Below, one piece after another: positions 9,144-18,298 of a DNA stretch of 64,000 nucleotides. Made by a program: the position numbers and the translations under genes. The notes below the pieces were generated by a model. It was not told the origin of the DNA, ran no database searches, and was given only the letters and a program-made list of their open reading frames with translations. Position 1 is the first letter of the stretch. The number at the start of each line of letters is the position of its first letter. The DNA comes from Pedobacter agri PB92 (GTDB lineage: Bacteria; Bacteroidota; Bacteroidia; Sphingobacteriales; Sphingobacteriaceae), in assembly GCF_000258495.1 (NCBI RefSeq), contig NZ_AJLG01000002.1:1-64000 (forward strand), in the 5' to 3' direction.

Positions 9144-10241
9144 ATGAAAATTACACACACCGAAATATATCGTTTTAGCATCCCGATGGAGCCATTTGTA
9201 ATTGCAACCGGAACCATGCACTTTGCGCAAAATGTTTTGATTAGAATTTACACGGATGGTGGAATTCATGGTATTGGAGAATGCTCTGCTTTCCCGATGA
9301 TTGTTGGCGAAACACAAGAAACCTGTATTGCAATGGCTAAGGATTTTGCCGCGATATTAAAAGGTAAAAATCCATTGGAAATACCTGAACGAATGAACGA
9401 TTTGTTAGGTTATGCCGACCACAACAGCACCATCAAAAGTGCATTTGATATGGCATTATTCGATATTGCAGCCAAAAATGCAGATTTGCCTTTGTATAAG
9501 TTTTTAGGTGGAACCAAACGTACAATAGAAACGGATATGACGATTGGCATAGATACACCCGAGGGTATGGCAAAAACTGCCGTTCAATACAAGGAAAAAG
9601 GATGCACCATTTTAAAAATTAAACTTGGTAAAAAAGTTAATGACGACATAGAAAGGGTTAAAAAAATTCGGGAAGCTGTTGGCGATGAAATTACCATTCG
9701 CCTGGATGCCAATCAGGGCTGGACTTTTGATGAAGCTTTATTTGCCTTAGGTGACCTTGAACAATATAATATCGAATTTTGTGAACAACCCATGAGAACC
9801 TGGTATGATGACAAACTACCAGAACTCAACATAAACTCTCCTGTAAAGTTGATGGCCGATGAAAGTTGCTACAACTATCACGATGCAAGAAAACTTATAA
9901 ATAGCCAATCTACCACCTATTTAAACATTAAGTTTTCAAAATCCGGAGGTATTCTCGGTGCGCAGAAAATCCACGAAGAAGCTTTGCAAACGGGAGTAAA
10001 ATGTATGATTGGCAGTATGTTGGAAAGTCGCATTGCCTTAAGTGCAAATCTTCACTTTGCTTTGGCGAGTCCGAATGTTGTATTTTTTGATTTAGATACC
10101 GCTTTGCTCGGACACTTGGTTGACCCCGCTGTTGGTGGCTTAACCTACAATGGGTACTTTTTAGATGTTCCGGAAACACCTGGAATTGGCGCAGAAGCCG
10201 ATGAGTTTTTCTTAGAGAAGTGTGAAAGCTGGGTGGTATAA
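9144..10241 (+). CDS. Dipeptide epimerase, enolase superfamily
   Basis: 365 residues, full length. It belongs to the muconate lactonizing enzyme subgroup, which epimerises dipeptides such as L-Ala-D/L-Glu released from murein. Residues seen: catalytic KxK at K158/K160 (LKIKLG), metal ligands D188 (RLDANQGW), E214 (FCEQP) and D239 (MADESC), the second-base lysine in NIKFSKSGG (263-266), and the DxD motif 316-318 (FFDLDTA) diagnostic of dipeptide epimerases. Some Bacteroidota members act on other dipeptides, so the exact substrate is open. Divergent from the DUF255 gene, with 150 bases between. A nearby GH25 lysozyme would fit a murein-turnover theme. Confidence 0.9.
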   Translation: MKITHTEIYRFSIPMEPFVIATGTMHFAQNVLIRIYTDGGIHGIGECSAFPMIVGETQETCIAMAKDFAAILKGKNPLEIPERMNDLLGYADHNSTIKSAFDMALFDIAAKNADLPLYKFLGGTKRTIETDMTIGIDTPEGMAKTAVQYKEKGCTILKIKLGKKVNDDIERVKKIREAVGDEITIRLDANQGWTFDEALFALGDLEQYNIEFCEQPMRTWYDDKLPELNINSPVKLMADESCYNYHDARKLINSQSTTYLNIKFSKSGGILGAQKIHEEALQTGVKCMIGSMLESRIALSANLHFALASPNVVFFDLDTALLGHLVDPAVGGLTYNGYFLDVPETPGIGAEADEFFLEKCESWVV

Positions 10242-10380
10242 CCCCCTAGCCCCCTAAATGGGGAATTACGGTTAAGCGCCTTCGGCAACGGCGAACCGAG
10301 AAAAAAGGTTGGCGTAAGGCAAAACTAATGCTAATCAGCTTAAAAAAAAAGATTGCTTCATACCTCGCAATGACGGACTA
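10242..10380. repeat. Two dispersed palindromic repeats in the gap between converging genes
   Basis: Right after the epimerase stop there is a C-rich element (CCCCCTAGCCCCCTAAATGGGG) of a kind also seen at 46441 and, in variant form, near 14610 and 14725. At 10350-10375 is one arm of the main repeat family (AGATTGCTTC, then CCTCGCAATGACGG). A small inverted repeat (GCCTTCGGCAACGGC region) lies between. No gene is visible. Confidence 0.7.
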
Positions 10381-10393
10381 AGAATTAATTAAC

Positions 10394-11260
10394 TCACCTA
10401 ACCAACATCTCCGATAACGCTGTACTATCTCCGCTAAAAGCATTAAAATCAACCACATGGCCAATACCATTTATTTTAGCCTTATCAGAATGTTGCCAGA
10501 ATTTCCACCGACTGTTATCTAATCTAAGCTTGGGCTGATAATAGTGCGCCACCCATAGCGGATATTCATCAAATTTTTCAATCAAATAATCTTCGTAAAA
10601 CTTCAACCCAGTGTAAATAATCGGCCTGACTTTCGTTTTCATTTCCACATAGTTAAGAAAATCAGAAAGTTCTGCCCGCATTTTCAGTGGAGAAACGCCA
10701 TCTAAAGTTTCAATATCCACAACCGGAGGCAAATCTCCTTTTTCAATTTTCACAACTTGTAGAAAAAATTTAGCCTGTGTTTTACCGTCACGCTTCGGTC
10801 GGAAAAAATGATACGCACCGCAAACAATACCCACTTTTGGCGCTTCACGCCAGTTTCTTTGAAAATAAGGGTCGACTAATAGAACACCTTCTGTGGCTTT
10901 TATAAAAGCAAAACTTACCTTCACTTCATCCTCTTCCATCGCCTTTACTTTTGCCCAATCAATTTTCCCCTGATAATAAGAAACATCTATTCCATGAATG
11001 GAGTAATTTTTTGGTATTTTAATATCAAAACTTTTATAAGTTCTGTAACTCGGGTCCTCGCCTATGTCGGTTATCCAACGCCAGGTTGAAACAAAGGCAC
11101 TAACCACATATCCATAGTAAAAAGGAGATAATAATATCAAAAGCAAACCCGCTATAGCCACTTTCCACTGTGTTGGAAATGACTTGGATTTCTTTTTTCG
11201 ATTGACGGGCTTTCGGTTTGAAGGTTTTCTGGTAGTGGTTATTCTTTTCTCTGGAGGCAT
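10394..11260 (-). CDS. Glycoside hydrolase family 25 (lysozyme-like) membrane-anchored protein
   Basis: 288 residues. A very basic N-terminus (about 30 residues rich in K and R) precedes one transmembrane helix (residues 33-55), which anchors the enzyme in the inner membrane facing the periplasm. The catalytic domain starts near residue 88 with GIDVSYYQGKIDW (Asp92) and contains VVDIET (Asp182, Glu184), the GH25 acid pair, plus FIKATEG and YHFFRP. GH25 enzymes cleave the MurNAc-GlcNAc bond of peptidoglycan. It ends with the WQHS strand typical of the family. Single gene, convergent with the epimerase. Confidence 0.92.
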   Translation of the reverse strand: MPPEKRITTTRKPSNRKPVNRKKKSKSFPTQWKVAIAGLLLILLSPFYYGYVVSAFVSTWRWITDIGEDPSYRTYKSFDIKIPKNYSIHGIDVSYYQGKIDWAKVKAMEEDEVKVSFAFIKATEGVLLVDPYFQRNWREAPKVGIVCGAYHFFRPKRDGKTQAKFFLQVVKIEKGDLPPVVDIETLDGVSPLKMRAELSDFLNYVEMKTKVRPIIYTGLKFYEDYLIEKFDEYPLWVAHYYQPKLRLDNSRWKFWQHSDKAKINGIGHVVDFNAFSGDSTALSEMLVR

Positions 11261-11349
11261 ATGGCTGCTGCAAAGTTGAGAAAAAATGCGATGAAATGAA
11301 AAAGTAGTAATCTAGTTTTCTTCAATGTTTATTGAAGTTGAATTGAAAG

Positions 11350-11997
11350 TTAACTCAGGCCATATTTGTCTATCAGCGCCTGTTGTTTTTCAGGATAATA
11401 GGTTAAGCCAAATTTCTTGTCGAGTTCAGCCATGCGTTTAGCTATTATTGGATCTTCGAATGATAATTTATTTTGAATAACCTCTGGAATGATTTTGAAG
11501 TAAACTTCTTCGAGATAATCTTCAAAATTCTGATTAAAATACATATCAATAAGCCGTAGATTTTCGCTTCCCGAGTTCCAAACCACATGAACTATACCTC
11601 TCGGTCTCAAATGCCAACATCCTGCTTTAACTTCTACCACTTCATCGCCCATTAAGATAGATGCTGTTCCTTCCAAAACATACATTAGTTCATCAAGCTT
11701 ATCGTGTTTGTGGGGACTTCCTGCAATTTTTTTTGGCGCTAAAACAGCTTCTACACAAGAGAACTGGTTATTCGTTTGAGTACTCCTTATCAATGTTCTC
11801 ATATTATTTCCCATTGGTCCCGTTTCCAAAGGTTTTTGAGCAGGAATTAGAAATGGCAAAGGTGCCTTAGTTTCTTTAAGATTATCATTTGCTATTTTAT
11901 CATCAGTACAAGAGTTTAAAGAAAGCATAAACATTCCTGCTGAAAGTAAACCTAATTGCTGAATGGCATCACGCCTGGAGTTGGAGTTGTTTTTCAT
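11350..11997 (-). CDS. Cupin-domain protein with Tat-like lipoprotein signal
   Basis: 215 residues. The N-terminus combines a twin-arginine-like motif (SRRDAIQQLGLLSAG) with a lipobox-like end (SLNSC), predicting a folded, lipid-anchored periplasmic protein. Residues 80-150 form a single cupin: PHKHDKLDELMYVLEGTASI (His-x-His and Glu metal ligands) and later HLRPRGIVHVVWN (third His). The substrate is unknown; cupins of this type range from storage to dioxygenase roles. It stands alone and is divergent from the MFS transporter. Confidence 0.82.
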   Translation of the reverse strand: MKNNSNSRRDAIQQLGLLSAGMFMLSLNSCTDDKIANDNLKETKAPLPFLIPAQKPLETGPMGNNMRTLIRSTQTNNQFSCVEAVLAPKKIAGSPHKHDKLDELMYVLEGTASILMGDEVVEVKAGCWHLRPRGIVHVVWNSGSENLRLIDMYFNQNFEDYLEEVYFKIIPEVIQNKLSFEDPIIAKRMAELDKKFGLTYYPEKQQALIDKYGLS

Positions 11998-12122
11998 GAG
12001 GTTTCAATTTAGTTAGAATGAAATTAACTCATTAATTACATTACAGCAAATTTTGAGAAATGAGTAAAGGAATTTCCCGTAATATTAATCTCTCGCTCAT
12101 CACTTATCACAACCCATTTTAC

Positions 12123-12130
12123 TACTTTTG
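12123..12130 (+). promoter_or_regulatory. -7 promoter element (TAnnTTTG) before the MFS gene
   Basis: TACTTTTG lies 16 bases before the ATG at 12147 and matches the Bacteroidota -7 consensus. This places transcription start downstream of the longer in-frame start at 12060 and supports the shorter protein. No clear -33 TTG is seen. Confidence 0.55.
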
Positions 12131-12146
12131 CACACGAAAATTCACT

Positions 12147-13373
12147 ATGTTCAAGCTCATTTTAAATACATACAAATCATCCTTTAGTGGCCTAAGTAAA
12201 GAAACCTGGCTGCTAAGCATTGTGATGATGTTTAATAGATGCGGTAGTATGGCCGTTCCGTTTATGGGTTTGTATGTTACACAGAGTTTGCATCGAAGTG
12301 AAATTGACGCAGGTTTAATTATTACTTTGTTTGGCGTTGGCTCCATTTTGGGTTCGGCTACCGGCGGAAAGCTTACTGATATTATTGGTTTCAGGCCCGT
12401 TCAAATACTTTCTTCAATTATTGGCGGTTTATTATTCATATTATTTTCTACCATAACGCATTTTTCCACACTCTGTGTTTTGGCAGTTGTAATCAGCTTT
12501 TTCTCCGAAGCATTTCGCCCGGCCAATTTTACCGCAGTGGCACATTATGCAAAAGAAGGCACAATAACGCGATCTTATTCATTAAATCGCCTTGCCGTAA
12601 ATATTGGCTGGTCGGCCGGAATAAGCATGGCAGGAATAATTGCTTCGATAAATTACAAACTCTTATTTATTGTAGAAGGCGGCGTAAGCATTTTAGTAGG
12701 CGTAGCCATTTTATTTTTACTCCCTCAGGTTAAAGATTTTATAAAGAAAGCAAAAGAAAACCGCAGCAACATGGTTATTTTGAAACCCTGGCAAGATGCT
12801 TTTTATGTTCGCTTTATACTGTTAACCACACTTTTTATTACTTGTGCTTTCCTGATGTTTAGGGTTGTCCCGGTATTTTTTAAGGAGCAATGGCATATTG
12901 ATGAGTTTGCGATCGGAATCATCATTGGCATAAATGGAGCTATAATTGCCCTGTTCGAAATGATTATGATCAATAAAATTGAAAAGAAAAGGTCGCCGAT
13001 GTTTTTTATTATTATAGGTTCCGTTTTCTTTGCAGTTTCTTACTTGTTGCTTAGTGCCCCGATTATTTTTCACGTCTTCACGGCGATACTTACCATCGTC
13101 ACTTTTACCATTGGAGAAATGTTCGTGCTTCCCTTTATCAATACAGTTGTGATTAGCAGGAGTAACGAGCATAACAGAGGTTTATATGCTGCAGGATATA
13201 CGCTAAGCTGGAGTTGCGCCCAGGTGGTTGGTCCAATGGCAGGATTTTTTGTCGCAAAGCACTTAGGTTACAACTGGCTTTGGTTCGGATTGGCCTGCAT
13301 CCTTTTAATTTGTGCTTACGGCTTCAGTTTGTTAGATAGAAATCTTGAGGGAAAGGTAGCAGAAAGCAAATAA
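12147..13373 (+). CDS. Major facilitator superfamily transporter (DHA1-like)
   Basis: About 408 residues from ATG at 12147. Start chosen because the 29 codons upstream are not membrane-like and contain the promoter element. Twelve hydrophobic segments are visible. The loop 2-3 motif is GSATGGKLTDIIGFRPVQ, the MFS motif A variant (G-GG-x(2)-D-x-x-G-x-R), and the N-terminus reads WLLSIVMMFNRCGSMAVPFMGLYV. This is typical of drug or metabolite efflux proteins of the YdhP/MdtH type in Bacteroidota. Substrate unknown. Its stop codon is part of a 15-bp terminator hairpin shared with the convergent GH43 gene. Confidence 0.87.
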   Translation: MFKLILNTYKSSFSGLSKETWLLSIVMMFNRCGSMAVPFMGLYVTQSLHRSEIDAGLIITLFGVGSILGSATGGKLTDIIGFRPVQILSSIIGGLLFILFSTITHFSTLCVLAVVISFFSEAFRPANFTAVAHYAKEGTITRSYSLNRLAVNIGWSAGISMAGIIASINYKLLFIVEGGVSILVGVAILFLLPQVKDFIKKAKENRSNMVILKPWQDAFYVRFILLTTLFITCAFLMFRVVPVFFKEQWHIDEFAIGIIIGINGAIIALFEMIMINKIEKKRSPMFFIIIGSVFFAVSYLLLSAPIIFHVFTAILTIVTFTIGEMFVLPFINTVVISRSNEHNRGLYAAGYTLSWSCAQVVGPMAGFFVAKHLGYNWLWFGLACILLICAYGFSLLDRNLEGKVAESK

Positions 13374-13407
13374 AGTCAGTTTTTAAACAGGCTAAAAACT
13401 GACTTTA
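13371..13407. terminator. Bidirectional terminator hairpin, 15-bp perfect stem
   Basis: TAAAGTCAGTTTTTA and its exact complement TAAAAACTGACTTTA flank a 7-base loop. The stem includes the TAA stop of the MFS gene. It sits between convergent genes. Confidence 0.8.
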
Positions 13408-13412
13408 GAAAT

Positions 13413-14393
13413 TTATTTAACCTTTTGAGCTTTAACGCCCTCATTTGTAATTTTCACCGGAAGGATTTTTCCATCAGCATCAAATTTCATTTCATCAATG
13501 CAGGTAACACGATGATTTCCATCCGTTTCCGTTAACGGACGGCGGTGATAAACAATGTGGTAAGTACCTTTTTTCTCATTGATTAATAGAGAATGATGCC
13601 CTGCTCCTCTCGCTACTTCAGGATCTTGCTTCAAAATTTTGTCAACTCTTTTAAAAGGTCCGAAAGGTGAATCGGCAATGGCATAAGCTACAGAATAATC
13701 CGGACCAGTCCAGCCGCCTTCGCTCCACATAAAGTAGTATTTACCATCTTTAATAAACATGTAAGGTCCTTCTACATAATTTTCTGGTGTAATTTCTTTA
13801 AATGTAGTTCCATCCTCAAAAGGCACAAAACCAGTAAAATCTGCATTTAATTTCGCAATATTACAGTGTTTCCAGCCCCCGTAAATCAAATAATACTGTC
13901 CGTCTTTATCTTTAAATACAAACTGATCAATAGGTTGTGCACCATTATGAAATTTATCTACCAATGGTTTTCCCAGATGATCTTTGTAAGGTCCTTCAGG
14001 TTTATCGGCTACAGCTACACCAATTCCACCAACCTCATTATCACTTTGAATATCGTTTGCACCAAAAAACAGATAGTATTTTTTATCCTTCTGTACAATT
14101 GCTGGTGCCCACATCGCTTTATTAGCCCACTTTACTGCAGCTGTATCCAAAACACGAGGGTGTTTTTTCCATTTCACCAAATCATCAGATGAAAAAGCAT
14201 CAAGGAAAACCTGTTCCCTATATTTCGCTGAGTAGGTTGGATACACCCAATACTTATTGTTAAAAATAGCAGCTTCAGGGTCTGCGTACCAACCTTGAAA
14301 TATTGGATTTCCAGATTGCTTAATCGATTTAGTACTTTGAGCAAAAGAAATAGATCCTGCCAGAAGTAAAAGAGATGAGAATAGGTATTTCAT
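13413..14393 (-). CDS. Glycoside hydrolase family 43 protein (five-bladed propeller), secreted
   Basis: 326 residues from ATG at 14393; a GTG two codons upstream is possible. Signal peptide MKYLFSSLLLLAGSISFAQ. GH43 catalytic residues are visible: Asp38 (YADPEA, general base), Asp156 (QPIDQF, pKa modulator) and Glu208 (YVEGPY, general acid). Later HHSLL supports a family 43 arabinosidase/xylosidase-like enzyme. The substrate cannot be set from sequence, and no SusC/D genes lie next to it. The protein is short, with no extra carbohydrate-binding domain. Periplasmic. Confidence 0.9.
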   Translation of the reverse strand: MKYLFSSLLLLAGSISFAQSTKSIKQSGNPIFQGWYADPEAAIFNNKYWVYPTYSAKYREQVFLDAFSSDDLVKWKKHPRVLDTAAVKWANKAMWAPAIVQKDKKYYLFFGANDIQSDNEVGGIGVAVADKPEGPYKDHLGKPLVDKFHNGAQPIDQFVFKDKDGQYYLIYGGWKHCNIAKLNADFTGFVPFEDGTTFKEITPENYVEGPYMFIKDGKYYFMWSEGGWTGPDYSVAYAIADSPFGPFKRVDKILKQDPEVARGAGHHSLLINEKKGTYHIVYHRRPLTETDGNHRVTCIDEMKFDADGKILPVKITNEGVKAQKVK

Positions 14394-14399
14394 GTGCAC

Positions 14400-15031
14400 A
14401 ATTTAAAAAAAAATAGCCAAAAACGATTTTTCTTTTTTAGAAAAGCAATTGCTGTGCTCATGGCTCTATTCAGCCCCGCCCCCATTTCAAATCTTTACCG
14501 ATTAAAATCAGTAAAGGATTTTCCATTCAGGTCGGGTTTAGGTGGCAGGGCTTGTAATGCTTGGGAATGGTTTTGCAGAACGCCCAATATTTAAACGTTG
14601 ATAACCACCCATTGCCCCTCTAAATTAGGTGGGAAAAAGAATACGCTTTTAGCAACTCTTGGGTAAACATTTATTGCCTGCAAACATTCAATAAGCGGAG
14701 AATTAAGTTAATGAATAGCACAACTCTCCTCCTTATTTTCAAGGAGGGGTTAGGGGTGGTTCATTATCTTCTGATTTGAAAAACCATCCCTAAATCATAA
14801 ACCCGACAACAGCGAAAATACTTTTTGTTATCCTGACAAAATAGATTGCCATGTCGTTCCTCCTCGCAATGACGGTATTAATGGCAGTAAAGGATTACAA
14901 AAAGATTGCAGCGAATGGCGGGACCGTAGATGCTATAAAAAACTGCACGTTGGTTTTCAAAAAAGAATAATTCTATCAAACTTTCGAAGTTATCCATGCA
15001 CTAGCTCCATTAAACTCTAGAAGTTTAATGC
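14400..15031. repeat. Gene-free stretch rich in dispersed repeat elements
   Basis: About 630 bases without a credible gene. It contains C-rich/G-rich elements (ATAACCACCCATTGCCCCTC near 14601, then CTCCTCCTTATTTTCAAGGA and GGGGTTAGGGGTGG at 14728-14760). An arm of the main repeat is at 14842-14875 (AGATTGCC...CCTCGCAATGACGG), and a related AAAAAGATTGCAGCGAA...GCGGGACCG element near 14900 recurs at 47315. A 66-codon open frame at 14394 has no protein-like features and was left out. Confidence 0.65.
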
Positions 15032-15068
15032 AAAAAAATCCCTGTCTGGATGAACCTAACAGGGATTT
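15032..15068 (-). terminator. Intrinsic terminator of the M20 dipeptidase gene
   Basis: On the minus strand AAATCCCTGT and ACAGGGATTT form a 10-bp stem followed by a run of T (the seven A at 15032-15038). It lies 22 bases beyond the stop codon at 15090. Confidence 0.85.
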
Positions 15069-15089
15069 AAATAAATAATTGAAGTTATT

Positions 15090-16460
15090 TTATTTGCTCA
15101 ATTCAGCGAAATATTTATGAAACAAAGGCAAAGTTTCTATCCCTTTGTAATAATTGTAAATATCATATTTCTCATTTGGCGAATGCAAGGCATCACTATC
15201 TAAACCGAAACCAAAAAGAACAGATTTAATGCCCAAAACATCTTCAAATAAAGCAACAATTGGAATACTGCCGCCACCACGTGTTGGAATGGCTTTTTTG
15301 CCGAAACTATCTTCGATGGCTTTTTCAGCAGCTTTATAAGCAATGCTATCAGTAGGTGTAACTACCGGCTCTCCACCATGGTGTGGCGTTACTTTAACCT
15401 TTACATTTTTAGGTGCAATGCTTTCAAAATGTTTGGCGAAAATTTCTGAAATTTCTTCTGAACTCTGATTTGGAACCAGACGCATCGAAATTTTCGCATT
15501 GGCCTTGCTCGGCAGTACGGTTTTTGCACCCTCGCCAATATAGCCACTCCAAATTCCGTTTACTTCTAAAGTTGGGCGGGTTCCTGTACGCTCTAATGTA
15601 GAATACCCTTTTTCACCCCACACTTCATCAATAGCTAAATCCTGCTTGTATTCGGCTTCATCATAAGGCGCAGCGTTTAGAGCTTTCTTTTCCTCATCGC
15701 TGAGTTCGACAACTTTATCGTAAAACGCAGGGATGGTGATGTGATTATTTTCATCATGTAAAGAAGCGATCATTTTGCAAAGAATAGTTGCTGGATTGGC
15801 TACCGCTCCGCCGTATACGCCTGAGTGTAAATCGCGGTTTGGACCAACAACTTCAACTTCCATGTAAGCCAAACCACGTAAGCCGGTTTCGATAGATGGA
15901 TGCTCCATGCTAATCATCGATGTATCTGAAATCAACACCACATCGGCTTTTAAACGCTCAGCATTTTCTTTCACAAAAATACCCAGGTTTGCAGAACCTA
16001 CCTCCTCTTCACCTTCAATCATAAACTTCACATTGCAAGCCAAAGTGTTGGTTTGCATCATCAATTCAAATGCTTTAACATGCATGTAAAACTGACCTTT
16101 ATCATCGCAGGCACCACGGGCATAAATCTTACCATCACGAACGGTTGGTTCGAATGGTGGGGTGTGCCAGAGTTCTAATGGATCTGCCGGTTGCACATCA
16201 TAATGGCCATAAATTAAAACGGTAGGCAAAGCGCTATCTATAATTTTCTCTCCGTAAACAATAGGATATCCTGCTGTAGGGCAAATCTCTACCTGGTCTG
16301 CTCCGGCATCTTTCAGTTTTTGTGCAACATAATCTGCCGTTTTTAAAACATCGCCTTTATATTTTGGATCAGCACTCACTGAAGGAAAACGCAATAATTC
16401 AAACAACTCTGCTAAAAAGCGTTCTTTGTGCGTTTCTACATAATTTTTAATCTCTTGCAT
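15090..16460 (-). CDS. M20 family dipeptidase (zinc peptidase)
   Basis: 456 residues, cytoplasmic. A two-zinc M20 enzyme of the carnosinase-like dipeptidase subgroup. Metal and catalytic motifs: YGHYDVQP (His and catalytic Asp), GACDDKGQ (bridging Asp), MIEGEEEVGSANL (catalytic Glu then metal Glu), and a distal His in LHSPNEKYD. The lid/dimerisation domain sits in the middle (about 190-340, with DLHSGVYGG). Length and motif order are normal for the family. Likely recycles peptides; exact dipeptide preference unknown. Single gene with its own terminator. Confidence 0.93.
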   Translation of the reverse strand: MQEIKNYVETHKERFLAELFELLRFPSVSADPKYKGDVLKTADYVAQKLKDAGADQVEICPTAGYPIVYGEKIIDSALPTVLIYGHYDVQPADPLELWHTPPFEPTVRDGKIYARGACDDKGQFYMHVKAFELMMQTNTLACNVKFMIEGEEEVGSANLGIFVKENAERLKADVVLISDTSMISMEHPSIETGLRGLAYMEVEVVGPNRDLHSGVYGGAVANPATILCKMIASLHDENNHITIPAFYDKVVELSDEEKKALNAAPYDEAEYKQDLAIDEVWGEKGYSTLERTGTRPTLEVNGIWSGYIGEGAKTVLPSKANAKISMRLVPNQSSEEISEIFAKHFESIAPKNVKVKVTPHHGGEPVVTPTDSIAYKAAEKAIEDSFGKKAIPTRGGGSIPIVALFEDVLGIKSVLFGFGLDSDALHSPNEKYDIYNYYKGIETLPLFHKYFAELSK

Positions 16461-16716
16461 AACAAAATGAATTTGGGCAAATATATGATTTTAGCACAAA
16501 AGGCATGAGGGAATAAATCAATTGAAAATATTTTCAGTTGTATATCTTATCATTTTATTATGATAAAAGCTTACGAATTTTACGCAAACCACATTTGTTA
16601 AATAATTGTTGTTTTTAAATAAAATTCAACTTAATGAAATATAATTTAAACCATTTTTTATTAAATTGCACCATTCAAGAAATATCCTTAACTAACATCC
16701 GAATGAATCAATTGTA

Positions 16717-17691
16717 ATGAAAATCAACACGCGACTTTATCTCCTTTTGGTGTTGCTTTTTTCTTTTGGTATTTCTGTTTTTTCTCAAACCACTACTCCA
16801 CCCAGAGTAAGTTGCCCGGAAGCTGCCCAATTTTACGCTAAAGACAGTATAAATATTGTCACCTTTGGTGCCAGTACTGTAGAGGGCGTAGGTGGTGTAG
16901 GTTTCCAAACCATGCTTAAAAATAATTTTTCAAATTGTTATGTAAATAAGGTTGTAGATATCACCAACCATGGAATTGGCGGGCAAACTACCTTTCAGGG
17001 TTTGCTTAGAATTGATAATGCCATTAAAGACAGAACTGGCTTTATTGTCATATCAATGGGGATTAATGACGCACTGGCAATTGCAAATAACCGGGGCAGT
17101 ATTGCCGAAACAGAAGCCAATATGCGTTCACTGATTTCTACCAGCTTAAAGCAAAACCTGGTTCCGATTGTTTGTACGCTTCAAAATGTTGATGACCGCA
17201 ACAATCCGCCATTAGTTGCGGTAAATAATGTGATCAGATCATTAAACGTCATCTACCGCAGGTTAGTTACAGAATATAAAATTTACCTCGCGGATGTTAA
17301 CGCAGCCATGAGGAGGGATTTTAGTTTATACCAGGATGCATTTCACCCGAATGCCAGAGGATACCGATTGATTAGTTATGTAATCTTCGACTCCATTAAC
17401 AAGGCTATTTTTGATAGATTCCTGATGTTTGTGGTGTCGCAAAATTACCCAAATCCTGCCGGAACCCAAACCTATTTGGATGTTGTATTGCCACAAACCG
17501 ATAAGCTAACCATACAGGTTTACGATATGATGGGAAGGCTGGTTAAAACGGTGATCAATGAATACCTGAATGTTGGCAAACATACTTTAGAGATCAATAC
17601 CTCAACCTTTGTTCCTGGAATATACTTTTTAAAACTAACGTCTGATTCAGGCCAATATAATGCGGCGAAAAAGTTTATTGTAGCGAGGTAA
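16717..17691 (+). CDS. SGNH/GDSL hydrolase with T9SS C-terminal sorting domain
   Basis: 324 residues. Signal peptide MKINTRLYLLLVLLFSFGISVFSQ. SGNH blocks: nucleophile Ser53 in TFGAST (the usual GDS is GAS), Gly90-type block II (NHGIGGQTT), block III MGIND (114-118), and block V DAFHPN with Asp207 and His210. So an esterase or deacetylase, likely on polysaccharide. Residues about 242-324 (QNYPNP, then IQVYDMMGRLVKTV and GIYFLKL, ending KKFIVAR) are a type A T9SS sorting domain, which predicts export across the outer membrane and surface attachment. Single gene; substrate unknown. Confidence 0.9.
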   Translation: MKINTRLYLLLVLLFSFGISVFSQTTTPPRVSCPEAAQFYAKDSINIVTFGASTVEGVGGVGFQTMLKNNFSNCYVNKVVDITNHGIGGQTTFQGLLRIDNAIKDRTGFIVISMGINDALAIANNRGSIAETEANMRSLISTSLKQNLVPIVCTLQNVDDRNNPPLVAVNNVIRSLNVIYRRLVTEYKIYLADVNAAMRRDFSLYQDAFHPNARGYRLISYVIFDSINKAIFDRFLMFVVSQNYPNPAGTQTYLDVVLPQTDKLTIQVYDMMGRLVKTVINEYLNVGKHTLEINTSTFVPGIYFLKLTSDSGQYNAAKKFIVAR

Positions 17692-17746
17692 CAAAAGGCA
17701 TAACCATCCGTCTGAATAAGGATTTATTAGTTTTAATATTTAAGCC

Positions 17747-18298
17747 ATGCTTACCGAAAACTTTACCAATGATGCAATTGACATTGATTCACTTCCGAAG
17801 TATCAGGAAATCGTTTTGAAAAAACCTCACGTCAGTTACTGGAAAGTCATTTGCATTAATCTGATCATTTGTTTTTTACTCCTCGGAATTATTGCTGCCT
17901 TTTTGTTAGTTTTTAATGATGAGATTAAGCCCTATCTTATCGCCGTTGTTTCGGCTTATATCATGCTGCTGATTTGTTTCTTCGTGGTTTTTTGGGCGAG
18001 TTTCAGGAAACGTGGCTACGCAATCAGAACCCAGGATGTAATTTATAAAGATGGGATTATTGCCGAATCGACGACCATTGTACCGCTAAACAGGATTCAG
18101 CATATTGAGTTAAATGAAGGTGTTTTATCCCGTATGTTTAAATTAGGCTCACTACAAATATTTACTGCAGGTGGAGTGAGCGGCCATTTGCGGATTGGTG
18201 GAATACCGATTGATGAGGCGAAAAGCATCAGAGACTTGATTCTTAATAAACTTGATTCAACTGAATCTGTGGAAACTGAAACAAATGCCGGTGAATAA
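17747..18298 (+). CDS. Bacterial PH-domain (bPH2) membrane protein, YdbS-like
   Basis: 183 residues. Two transmembrane helices near residues 38-90 (VICINLIICFLLLGIIAAFL; LIAVVSAYIMLLICFFVVFW) followed by a cytoplasmic bPH2 domain (about 95-170: RTQDVIYKDGIIAESTTIVP, LNRIQHIEL, LGSLQIFTAGG). YdbS-type proteins are of unknown biochemical function; some are linked to envelope or bacteriocin traits. It overlaps the next gene by 14 bases, and the pair matches the ydbS-ydbT arrangement of Bacillus. Confidence 0.85.
   Translation: MLTENFTNDAIDIDSLPKYQEIVLKKPHVSYWKVICINLIICFLLLGIIAAFLLVFNDEIKPYLIAVVSAYIMLLICFFVVFWASFRKRGYAIRTQDVIYKDGIIAESTTIVPLNRIQHIELNEGVLSRMFKLGSLQIFTAGGVSGHLRIGGIPIDEAKSIRDLILNKLDSTESVETETNAGE

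Noticed and set aside
12060-12146. N-terminal extension of the MFS transporter
   Set aside because: It contains the TAnnTTTG promoter element and no membrane or conserved residues, so the start at 12147 is preferred.
14394-14594. 66-codon open frame on the plus strand upstream of the GH43 gene
   Set aside because: It overlaps repeat DNA, has no recognisable protein features and no promoter element; likely chance.
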